NCBI RefSeq assembly: GCF_001949145.1
Contig: NW_019091362.1
Coordinates: forward strand, 11,546,559-11,610,558
Length of the DNA: 64,000 nt
Reading direction: 5' to 3'
Source of the DNA: Acanthaster planci
Taxonomy: Eukaryota; Echinodermata; Asteroidea; Valvatida; Acanthasteridae
Shown here one piece after another: positions 37,201 through 49,200 of this stretch. The notes below the pieces were generated by a model. That model was not told where the DNA came from. It saw only the letters and a list, made by a program, of their open reading frames with translations, and ran no database searches. The position numbers were made by a program, and so were the translations under genes. Positions within the stretch are counted from its first letter, which is position 1. Every line of letters begins with the position of its first letter.

Positions 37201-40200
37201 CAACTCCACCTTAATGATGGAGTCACGTTCCGCTACCGGCTGGATAGCCTCTTCAACCTGCGGCAGTTCCAGGCCAGCAGTAAGACCCGGTTTCAAACTA
37301 TCTTCGATCTGTAATTTGCAGACGACGCAACTTTCGTCAGCCACACACAGGGCGGCCTACAGAGAACTCCATCATCGCAGAGTCGTACTCCAACGCTGGG
37401 CTGGTCATCAATGCCCAAAAGACAGAAGTTCTCTGACAGTCGTTGCGGTCGGCACTGAGGACCTCAGTCGGGTTAAAACAGCTTCGTCGTCCTTGGCAGC
37501 ATCCTGTTGTAATCCAGTAGTATCACAGATGAGGTGCAGAACAGGATCAGACGGGCCTCCAGTGCCTCTGCCGCCCGGCACATTGTGTGTTTCTCAACCA
37601 CGACCTCACTATCTCCACCAAGGTCGCTTTATACAGAACTGTCTGCTTGTCCACTCTGCTGTGTGGCAGCGAGGCCGGGACTCTCTACCGTGCCCACGTC
37701 ATGAGCTTGGAAACCTCCACAACTGGTGCTTGCCGCGGATTGTCAGGCTCACCTGGGTGGACGTCATCATCCTCCAGACCACCAGTTGCGATAGTGTGGA
37801 AGCCATTATTATCTAGCGTCAGCTACGAGGTTTGGGTCAAGTTCTGCGGATGGATGAGGCTTGTTTTCCTTGCAGACTCCTGCACGTCGAGCTCTTCTTC
37901 GGATACCGTAGCGTCGGTGGTCAGATGAAGCGATTTAAAGACCACTGGAGAGCCTCCCCGAAGAAATGTGGCATTCCTCATTCCGAACTTGAGCGGCTTG
38001 GCAGTGGCCAGCCAGCTTGGCGCACGGCGTGTCACAAGGCTTTGAGGATCTTTGAGAGCAACCGCACCCATGACCGTGAGGAGCGTCGCCTCCGGGAGCA
38101 CGATCGCCAGAGCAACGGCCCCCACCCCCAACCCCCCAAGAAGATAGCATCTTCTGTCCCACATGGAGAAGACGGTGCGCCTATAAGTTTGGTCTCCACA
38201 GCCATCAACGGGTCCACTAGAGGCGCAGGCACCATCATTATGAATGCACAATTGAGTTTTTCCACCTAGACCGGCGCCTCTGAATGCTTTGCAGATATAG
38301 TGCGCCTTATAAATGCTTTATTATTATTATTATTATCATTGACTCTATTTATTTTGTTGTGTACTGAGGGGGCATATGTCCTTGTCGATACCGACAGACA
38401 TTCAAAAGGAAGATAAGACTTTTTAAGTAAGGATGTCCTAAACCAAAATATCTTTGATACAATCAGAGTTGCAGAAAGAGACCGCTCTTTATTACGCCCA
38501 CCACTTGCGAAGGATAGGTTGTCGAGCTGACAGTTAGATATATATCAAAGACAGTTTTCTCTTAGCATTATGGGAAACGTATGATGAAAGGTTACATGTG
38601 CGGACTCTTTTGGTCAATTTGAAATCGTTGCTGATTACACGAAATGACCTGCGCCAGTAATCAGAAAGAGGTTCCCTGGACACACAAGAACCGCAACTGT
38701 GAAACCGCCTTGTTTGATATGAAGGAGGTTAAATCCCCACTGGCAAAATACGGAAATTGAGTAAAAACAACAGCAAGAACAAGGAGGTCAGGGGTCGCCA
38801 ACAGGGCGGAATCACAGCTACTGGCGTGTTTTTTTGAACAAGGGCTGTGTTCCCTGGAGTAAACGCTCCTGAAAGTAGCGCAGTCCTTGACTGATAACAA
38901 AGGGACTGTTATAGGAAGTCAATGAATGAACAAAAGTAAATGAAATAATAAAACTAACTATACTTGGACTAAGGAACTACATATCAGGCTTCAAATAAGA
39001 AAATAACACAAAATGAGGTGAACAGGGCCTTCATTCGGGTATCAGTCACATAATCGCCCAGACACAAGGGTAGTTAGCGCTGGCGGGAAGAGCGTCTTGG
39101 GGTTGCAGTTGGGATTGGGTGCCCACGTCTTTCAGAATGTCTGAGAAGTTTATCGGCTGAGGAGTTGACGAGTAAGGCGGGGACTCAGTAGAGTCGGATG
39201 GCTCATGTGGTAAGTACACCGTGGATGGCTCAGCAGTTGTTGAGAGTATGGCGGGTATCGCGGGGGGGGGGTTCAAAGCGTCCGGCTCCACAGTGGTGTC
39301 GGACCCATCTTCGCTGTCAGCAAGATCTGAAAGACTGGATGCGTTGGGAACCTATTCATCAGAGGGGAGGGGACCTTGTAACATTTGGAGCGTTTGACGT
39401 GTTGGAAATGCTCCTCAGCTGAATACCGATGAATTTCCGTACATTGCACCACAATCCATTAACAGTTGTCACGGGGCAGCGACTCCGGTTTTTGGTTTTG
39501 TTCCAGTCACCGTGAAGGTACTCCGGGTCTCCGATAGCGACAACAGTGTGGGGTGCAATTCTACCTGATGGTGCCTTTGCTTTGGCACTATGAGGGTGAT
39601 TGGGAGAGCGGGACTCATGTTGGTTGAGATCAGTTTCCGGTCAGTAATAGGGATTTGGCTTTTGGTGAACTGGTCGCGTTGATACCACATCTCGCGGGCG
39701 GATAATCCACGGGAACGTATGTGGGAATTCAGGCGAGAAGTGGCCAGTGCAAGGGTAGTGGTGACACTGCACCACCCATGGGGTCATGATGGAGGAGCTC
39801 ATCTTCTAATTCACGTACAGCCTTCTCTGCGACTGGTTTTGTTGACGTTCTTGATACAGCCAATTTCTATGGATAACTGCTGCTGTTTTAGGAGCGCGTC
39901 TGTGACGAGGGTCTTTATGCCCGGTGAGGGGTCAGTGTGGATAACAGCTGGGGGGGGGGCTGTCGAGTGGTCTTAGCTCAATGCAGAGTGCGAGAAGTGC
40001 ATCACGGAGGGTGGTATGTTGTTCGTTTCGATTCTGCATGCTACAGTGTCGTACGACAAGGATGAGCTGGCGACTTCTTTTGATGACGTCGGCGGTGAAA
40101 GATATGCCAACTGCATCTGGTGGTTCTGAAGAGGACTGGGGTGTCACTGACTTAGGAGCGTTGCGGAAGGCAGCGCACTGACGACAGTTTGATGAGATCT

Positions 40201-43200
40201 ATTCGATGGTCTTTTCTATGTCAAGCGCATAAAGGTGGCGGTGGACAACGCACTTGAGTTGGTGGCACGACGGGTGGTTCAACTGAATGTGGATGGAAGT
40301 GAGCAGGCCATCCAAAACTTGACGTGGGACGATGATACACTCACGTGTGGGGGCAAGAGGTTCGGTTTTACGATTGACCAGCATGCTGTCCTCGGCGAGG
40401 GTGGCCACGTTGAGATATCGTTTGACATCCTTGGCATTGGTGACTTTTTGGAGGATTGGGTCCACTGCAGTTAATAGGCACGTGTTCGACAAAGATCTTG
40501 ACAATCCGCCTGTGTGCTTAACCAGGCTGATCGACTAGTAAATGGCAATTTTGCCTTGCCTGTTACAATGTCCTGAGTGGAGATGCGCTGGACCACCGAG
40601 TCCTCTGTATGCTTCACAAACGTACAGATCTGGCAAAATGGGCCATTGCAGTCTGGTGCGTTTCGAATTGCGAAGTCTGATGGAATGTTGCTGACCCTGC
40701 TAGATGTCGAACTGTGGCTTGGGAGCGACTGCAAGTGGACAGGAATGTGGACACTCCGGGGCTGGCGGAAAACTCTCCGTGGCATAACTTCTCAAATGCT
40801 TGAACACAGGATTTGCTGTCCGTGAGAATGGAGGTCGTCTGTGTTGATTGGACGATGTAGGGACTGAAATGTTTGGTGGCGGCAGCAATCGATAATTCCT
40901 CGACCTCACAAGGGCACTATTAAAAGAAGCCGACCAGATGCAGTGTACCCTGGCTGGTGACATACAAGGTGGCTCAAATGCCATGGTTTTTGAGAGCGGC
41001 GTCTGTGACAATCTATAGCTGGTCGTCTGGGCGAGGTAAAGTAATCGTGCATGCCCTAGCAAGAGAAGACTGTGCGTCAGTAAAGGCAGCACGGGTGCTA
41101 TCTGTCCATTGAAGTCGATCGCTTGACTGACGTCCAGCTACGATGACGTCAAGGGGCGATATGATGGATGCACACTTTGGTAGTGCGCGAGCAAGAACTT
41201 TGTACGCTCCGATGAAGGAATGCAGGCCTGCAACCTTTTTTGGAATGGAGCATGAGGCAAGAGTGGCAACACTTGAGGACTCGCAGGAAGTGTTTCATGT
41301 GACCAAACCCATCCAAGTATGGAGACTGTTTTCGAGCAAATGATGGTCTTTTTGGCGGACAGATGCAGGTTGCATTTGTACAGGGTATGTAGAACTAGTC
41401 CCCAGTTGTGTAATAGTTCGCTATGAGTGTTTCTATTGCAGTGTAAGTCATCTGCAATCTTGGCCACTACGCCCTCAGCAGGTCGCCGAGGACACGGCAC
41501 ATGAGTTCTTCCAGGGCAGTTTCTGACCCTGGCATACCCATGACTGACCTTGTGTAGACTCGGACACCGCGAAAAGGGGTGGCTACCCCACAGTACTTCG
41601 TGGAGTTGCGGGAAAGGGGGATCTGAAAGAAAGCGCTGGTGAGGCAAGTGGTGATAATGTGTTTCCACTGTGCAATCTGGCGCAAGGTAGAATTGAGGTC
41701 AGGCATGAAAGCTGGCTGTGGTTTGCTGTAGCGGCCAACATCGGCGAAGGCCGTTTGTCTTCTTGACAAGGAAGGAGGGATTGAGGTACTCAACTGCGAT
41801 GCCTAAGTCTTCTGGACGGGCGAAGACACTTTGTTTTTCAAGTTCATCAAACTTCTGTTGTAACTCCTGTAGTTTGTCCTTAGAGTACTGTGTTTAGGAA
41901 GCTGAACAGGACCCATGTTGAAAACGGCTTCAAACCGTCCAGGGTAACCACTGTAGCCACTGAAGTCTGGGTTGAAAACGTCATCAAACTCAAGGTTGAG
42001 GACTGGAAGGCAGCTCTAGCTTCTGCAGGTAGAGTATTGTCAGAGTCGAGGGAGACTTTGTCGGAGTGTGGAGATGAATGCTTTGCTGGACTGTCATGGT
42101 TGCGTGTTGCATCTTCCTATTGGGTGGGCAGGAACATAGAGCAGACTTGACAAAGTGTTCGTGGCGTTTCAGCACCTGTGGCTCTGCAGCCAGGTTAGGA
42201 ATGCGGATTCTGCCAGCCATGCTGTCAATTATGTCGGGAGGTGGCCAGGTGGGGGCAGGGCCGGTCAGGGTGGCACAAGGGGTGTAAGATCGGGGTTAGA
42301 GGGCGAAAGTGGTGTCAGGTGCAGAAATGTCTTTTGGGAGTTGCAGTTCAATGAACTCTCCTTGCCTGACGGTGGTTGAAGTGGAGGGGGCACGAAACAC
42401 GTGTGCGCCATAGAGGACAGTAGTTCCGTCGGCGAGGGAGATCAAGCGTTTGGCAGGTCAAACAGCCAAATCATTGGTTACCATGAAGGGCATGCCACCA
42501 AATGCGTCGAAATCGAGTTGCTCGACCACAAGGTCCTCGAACAGGAACTCAAGCTGGGAGAGGGTGATTTGCGTCTCGCCCGTCACCGTGAGTGGGGAAG
42601 AACCGTCTGCTCGGTGGGCCGATTGGGAGCTCATTTTGGCGGGGGCCCCGATACGCTTTGCAGCAGCTGCACTTATCATGTTTCCTGTGGCACCAGTATC
42701 GATGAGGATATGGATGATGTGGTGTCAACAGAAGGTGTCCAAGTAAGAGGATTGTCTTGTGTGGACCCGGTAGGAGGAGCGGGTGTCTGTGTTGTGGCTG
42801 GTACCACCAATCTCATCCTCATGTGGGATGTGGGGCTCGTCTTCTGGACCTCGTCAATGATGTCGTCAATGATGTTTGCGATCTGACGTGCCTCCAAGAT
42901 GAAACGCTGGTCCTGCACGGGAAGGTGGGGGCACTCGCTCAGAAAGTGGTTGGAATCACTCCGTCCGACTTGTTTGCAGATCTGGCACGATTTTTGGGAG
43001 CGGGAGGGACGTGGTTGGCGCTGATGGGGGCGGAACTGCGAGGCAGAGGGACGTGTAGGTGGTGAGCATGAAGCTGCAGCACGCATGGCTTTGGTATTGT
43101 CAGAGGCAAGCAGTTCTTCCAGGAGGGAATTTAGGGCTTGGGACAGTTCTGGTTTTATGGATGCGAGGAGTGTGCGTGACCGGAGCTCATCAATCACCGG

Positions 43201-46200
43201 GCAATAGTTTGCTATCTGTCCTAGTATCAACTCAAGCATGGTGACTTTCTGCTGAACGGTCTTCCGTTTATCAACTGGGACTGCATCCGTGTCATCGGCA
43301 AAGCGCCGTAGGGGAGCAGTTTTGGGTTTCCTTCCCCACAGGCAGCCCTCGACTAAGAATGGAGCAAAGTTTGGGTCGAGTGAGAGGGTGTATTTCGAGT
43401 TCTGTCACCAATTCTCGAAGGTATTTATAGTCTCCACTTTACTCAAGCACCACTGCTTCGGTGCACGGTGGGTAGATGCCTTTGTGCAGTACAAAATGGT
43501 TGGGATGGACAACACGATTACTTCAATTGTATAAACAACTGGACAGAAAAATACAGTATACGCGAACGACGTATCACGTGCCACTGACACGAAGTTCGGA
43601 ACACCTTTCCGGGTTGTTGACGGCGAACGGTCGTTTCCTGACGTTGCCAACTCGCCAGTAATAAGAAAGAGGTTCCCTCTGGACCGCAACTGTGAAACCG
43701 CCTTGTTGAATACACAGGACATTTAATGCACACGGGCAAAACACGGAAATTGAGTAAAACGAAGAGCGAGAACAAGGAGGTCAGGGGTCGCCTACACAAG
43801 AGGGCGCAATTAGAACAACTTCGCGCTGTACCATTAACAAACTTAAGATTTTTGTACTGTCCGATCTTTCAAGATTTAATAAACATGAATATTTGAAACG
43901 GATAGTTGACTTATTATACACCGTCACGTCTAATGCACCGCTAGTGCCAATTAAATGACCTAAATATCTTGCTTTGTCCAGAAAATTCCATTTAACAATT
44001 GATCTATTTTGTATGCACCAATTCCATGTAGGCCTATAAGTTCACAAAAAGTACGACTGGGACCAAAGTGAAACCGAAATCGATCCCCCAGCGATCTTTC
44101 AGTATGTCAAACTTTTCCTGCTGTTAATTACCTAGATCTCTGCTATAACTGACTCTAGCAGGCGCCAAAAGCGGATGACAGTTCTAGATAGCGAGAAATG
44201 TCTCGAGATAACGTTGAACTTTTGCTTACTTGAGCAAGCTATTCTTACCTGCAAGGGTCACTTACGGGTTGAGTGGACTTAGTACAGTGCAAATAAAGTC
44301 GGTAATTGACTGGTTTGGTTTTGTTCTTCACATGCAGCATCTATGCAATCTACACGGGTATCAGTTGCTGCGATCTGCACATTGTGCACATATTTCGTTA
44401 CCGTTTTCACAAAGAGACAAAAGTCTACGCGAAAAGTGAAACCCAGGTTCAGAGAAAATCGCTTTTACAAATAGTCTCTTTTGCAAACAATCATTTCCCC
44501 AAGAATTGACTTTTTTTTACTACAAAAAATTGCCTTATGAAAGATGAGATCTTAAATGATACCAAAAACCACAAAATCATAATTGGAATCAATTAAAATC
44601 GTTTATTTTGGAAACAAACACTTTTGCCTGTTCGTGAACACAATTTTGTGTGCATTTTGCCTCTGAGAAGACGGTCCGTATTGTCGAGTGCCAGGCGCAA
44701 ATTCTTACATTTGTATACATTTCCTGAACGACATTAACCTCTTCGTGGAAACAGTACAATGGATTTTGCCCACAGATTTGCCCTTTCTTGGTAACGTTAT
44801 ATCTACGGAGGACTGTCTTCGTGAAAACGGTAAATGCCGATCAAGTTACATTTGCCCGCGGAGATCGTCGTTATTTGGCTAATTTTGAGCAGATCTAGTA
44901 AAAAATGATTACACCACCTTGTAGGCAACAGTTAGCCTCACTGATGTTACTGAAAACAAATAAAAAAAGTCACCATTTGGGGCACTGTTGTCTCTTCGTG
45001 AAAAAGGTGGCGATATCTACTTCTGCGTGGAAATGTTTGTTGCCTCGTCCCAATCTTGCGGGTGATCGAACGTCAAAATTCTGAAATCGTTTCAGATTTG
45101 TGCTCAACATACAGGACGATCTAGCAGATTCCAGGCAAGCACTCTGATTGGTTTGGATTCACAACGAGATGTATATATATGAGCGACCTTAAGAACAGCT
45201 TGTGTTCCGGGCCCCAGTGCGTGAGCGCTATGCTTGCTCGAATCAACTGTGAATTGAAGAGCTCGGACAATGAGAGCGACTTGGAATTGCTTAAACGTCG
45301 ATTGTTGATCAGACAAGTCAAGGTGATGTCAACATTAGATCCTATGATACTGTTGAATCGTCCAAATTTGAACCTGGGTAAGGTCCTGATGAAATTCAGG
45401 CTGATGGCCGTGGTCATTTTCCGAGAATGACTGGCGAGGAAACAGGCAATTACGCCCGCAATACGAGAGCCGTATCATGACATCATTAAATCTCTAGATT
45501 CATTTGACGACCCTATCCACGTAATTTTTTCTGAGCATTTTCCCGGTTGAATTGAATTCCCCAAATGACAATTTTATTTATAAATGCGAAGAAAAGTTGC
45601 CATGTTGGTCGGGTAATAATGACCAACCATTTGCATTGGCCTACAAGCAATATGACTGCTCTTTTAAGCAGTTTCCTCAACGGGAGGGGTACGTGTACAT
45701 TCATGCTGCAGTTAATTTTATTCCCCGACCTATATACTTAAAACGGTATGACTGTATACGCATCGTTACTTCGAAGGTTTGTACTCTATGTTGTGTATAT
45801 AACTTTACAAAATAAATCAAATATTTCACAACGGTAACATTTTTATTTCAATTCACAAATGACCCAAACGCGCGTATTCATTCTTACACGTCACCAGATC
45901 TGCAAATGTGCCCCGACGTATTGGACTTTGACTGAGGTTCAAAGAAAATACATGGCTATCTAATGACTTGTCTAGTGTACACATTCGGGGCATGCACCAA
46001 GTGTACGCTTAAAAGCCTAAGACCTTCATACTTCTGAACATGGTAGATGTAAACGCGATATAGGTTCAACTTGTCCAAATCAGTGTTTTCTTGGCTTATA
46101 AACGACATTGTGACATTGAAAGTAAAGGCGCACAGTTATCGTTTCAATGGTTCCGTGTCGATATACATCGTCATCAGAGACTCCAATGGAAATAAGTTGA

Positions 46201-49200
46201 AAATTTTTCATGGGCTATCCCTGGTATATATACCCAAGTTTTGTGTATATTGTGCAATTCTTCTTTATAGTATTTTTGTATCTAATTTATTTGTTACTGT
46301 ATTTTTGCTGTGAAGTAATACCGAATAAATGCAACCCAATCAAACATCTCACCATTGGCACACATAACCTCCTTGACAGGGCCAGTACAAGAGGGCGTGC
46401 TATTCTTGCAGCTCCTGCTCATCAGCGTGTGCCGCAGACACTCTGTCCACGAATTGTACGCATATCCACATCTTGTGATCTGTGTCAATGGGAGTGTAGG
46501 CTTCTGAGTTTCGTTTGTACACACTCCACCCAGACCAAGGGCTAGTTTATATCCAAAATGCTGGCAAATCAAATCGGCTTCATAAAAGTCGCCTGCGGTG
46601 TCAGCCCGTTGGTTTTGCTGGCACCGTGCAAACCCGGCCCAACCTGCTGTGCCGACGCTTACCTCTACCCGGCCTTCGCGGGGAGAACACCCAGCAGATA
46701 GGCGAAACGTAGCTGCATGTAAAATGTACGAAAAAAACAAAAGAAAAAACACATTTTCTGCAGGGAGAAACAGGTTAGTTGGCAATGGAATAATACAAGT
46801 TGTGGTTGGACGTCTTATGTCCCACCAACAGGCCTGGACACAAACGTAACACAAGACTAAGCAGCTCATTTTCCATTTTGATATCAGATATTCTCATTAG
46901 TGAAATTGTTTGGCCCCCTCAAACGTCTAACAGACTGACTTCCTTGGACGGTGAATTATACATTAAAAAATAATGTAAATTTGGGGATATTACCTGGCCA
47001 ATGGGTGCCATCAATTTACTTAATAAAATGCAAACTTGTTGCATGCATGGCTGAGAGATAATTTCTAGTGCATTTATGGGGTATTTTGCACAGTGTAGCC
47101 TAGACGGCATCACTGCAGTTTAACATTTGTAAAAAAATGTTGTTTCATGACTTTCGACAAACAAGGTTTCATTTTAATGTGATAAATTAAGCAAAAAGTG
47201 ACGCAACTGCATGTTCAAAGATGCAAATGGGAAAAACTCACGTGGAATGCAGAGTAGGGCCAAATCGGAGCTGTGGTCACAGCTAGTTGGATGCAGAGAC
47301 CAAGCAACAAGTGAGCACGGGTTGCCATACTTTTCACGGGTGCACGTGAAACCTTGAGACCATATTGGCTTGTCGGCCTTGCTGTACCTCTGGCCCGCAT
47401 AGGTGAGGCTATAGGGAGCGAGGTACCCCAGTCGAGCACAGATGCCGTGCACTACCGCCAGAGAGCAGGCCCGTGCCACTGCGGTGCCGTTTCTGTCACA
47501 AACCGTACCCCATACGTCATCTGGTGGTCTTATCTCCAGTCGTCCCTCGTACTCGTGTGGTCCGCCAGCTAGTGTGACGTTCCAGTCCGAAGTAGGCAAC
47601 TCAAGCCGTGCCTCCACTGTGTGAAAACGTGCGAGAGTAAACCTTAGTAAATATATATTTTTGATGCTTGTTTTCGTCCGTTTCAAATCTAATTTGAGAT
47701 CTTAAAACATCTCCAGTCCGACACTTTATTTCAAAGAGTCCCTGTTACCGGCACCACAGTGATTATGTTAGGATTTGCAAAACCCAGTTTTATAGATAAG
47801 GCTATGGTAAAATGTAAGGTGATCATAGATTTTTGTGACGATTAACATCAGAAACGAGATATGTGAGTCGACAAACACAGAGCTGTTTTGGCATTTCAAT
47901 ATGTTGTCTTCTAAAATAAATGCCCATGCCAGTTTTAATTCAGTCGGAATTGTACAATATAGATATAGGTTTTTTAACAGTCCAACTGCAGTACACAGTT
48001 AATCCACCTAGCCGGATATGTGTTTGAGAAGATATAGCGCTTTAAGGAGTGCGCCTTTAATGTCACGTGATTGTGAATAAAAGTCTTCTAGGACAATCTT
48101 CGGATGATGTTTAAACATTGTGCGAAGTTTGAAGTCGATCGGATTTTTATGGTACCAAAGTCGATTGGCTAAAGAAATAATCTGAAATAGGGAAAAAAGA
48201 AAAAACTATATGTTGTGTGTCTGTCTCATGCGCAGAACATTTGGCTTTTCCGCTTCTTTGAGGTCTTGAACAAAGTTTGTTTTTATGTAAACAACTGGCG
48301 TAACACTCAAGTTGTGTGTGTTATTCAGGTTGAATTAAGGTTTCGACCGAATCAGACAAGCACTTCAAGAAATTGAAGATTGCGCTTAGAAGAGTGTAAC
48401 TTTAATATCCTGTGACATGATCATCTGATGACGTCATCATCACATGAGGTCTGTTTCGTCTCTATCCCTTTTAGTGTTCCATATTATGCGATCTGCTCTG
48501 AGCACTTTGTGCTTGGAAATTTGCTCCTGAGTACATGACCTGTGCGCTGCCCACGTTACATGCAGATATTGGGCGTCCACGCACAGAATAGCGAGTGCAC
48601 AGTATGCGAACGGGATTTTCAAGTTCGCAATTTATATTGTAAGGGGGTTTTTGTCGTCGGCGCTTCATCTCTGTGAGTAAGTACACTAGTTATGCACCTC
48701 ATGCAGATGATTTCAATGTCTCGCTATCATTTAAATCTCTTACGGTTGATTTTTAACCGAATTTTGAAAAATTAAAGAACTTTTTATCATAACTTCCGAT
48801 CTGATGACGTCATTGGCCCCAACTTTCACACGTGTTAACTAGGTTAAGATAATCGTCTACATCAATTTTCAGGCGGTTCGGACAAACTTCACCACAGATA
48901 TCCATTCAAAGTTCAGTTTTCAGAAGTTAAATTTAACCTGTCGCTAGAGGGCGCTCGACAATTACGCGACGTCAACAGTATATGATTTGAAGAATACTAT
49001 ACCACAACATACTAACACTGTTGAAAACAACTTGAAACCCATTCCAACTCTAAACAATAAGCCCACTTCCAGTTTCGACCGGAAGGATGGATGACGTGAT
49101 TTGACCGCACGAGATGAATTGAAGACCCAATTTTACTCTGGCACTTGTCGCAATTAGGATGCTGCGGGAGGCCACGGTTGATTTTATATGGATTTACAAC

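Larger units (their letters stand above)
35041..38340 (+). mobile_element. Degenerate APE-type LINE (non-LTR retrotransposon)
   Basis: Plus-strand fragments run in LINE order: apurinic-type endonuclease (35177-35680), linker (36144-36480), reverse transcriptase (about 36500-37350, with FADDATF near 37316 preceded by a stop) and a C-terminal region (37832-38270, [19 protein letters not shown]). The 3' end is an (ATT)n run at about 38318-38337. Many stops and frame changes make it inactive. The peptides resemble the long non-LTR ORFs often labelled 'craniofacial development protein 2-like' in marine invertebrate databases. I do not assign a clade. Confidence 0.8.
38651..43817 (-). mobile_element. 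Degenerate LTR retrotransposon (Ty3/gypsy-like)
   Basis: Two similar ~165-base direct repeats (38651-38816 and 43650-43817) flank a minus-strand gag-pol. Order from the right: gag with a zinc-knuckle-like CQIC...C cluster (42676-43239), protease with DTGATG (42692-42700), RT (about 41140-41793), RNase H (about 40700-41100) and integrase (about 39930-40785). Integrase after RNase H is the Ty3/gypsy order. The gag-pol is broken by frame changes (for example 41467 against 41138) and stops. Family assignment beyond 'LTR, gypsy-like order' is not certain; a BEL-like affinity is not excluded. Confidence 0.75.
34228..43848. mobile_element. Composite transposon insertion in intron 3 of receptor copy 2
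   Basis: Intron sequence left of 34227 (ACTGATTTGTTTCCCACTA) matches copy 1 near 17765. Sequence right of about 43848 (AAGATTTTTGTACTG...) matches copy 1 near 17785-17880. About 9.6 kb therefore lies in copy 2 where copy 1 has only a few tens of bases. It contains a LINE (35.0-38.34 kb), an LTR retroelement (38.65-43.82 kb) and about 0.8 kb of unassigned AT-rich sequence at 34230-35040. Confidence 0.7.

Noticed and set aside
46210-46545. 111-codon plus-strand frame opposite the SRCR-B exon
   Set aside because: Antisense shadow of copy 2 exon 3. The minus-strand frame has the domain and the splice sites.
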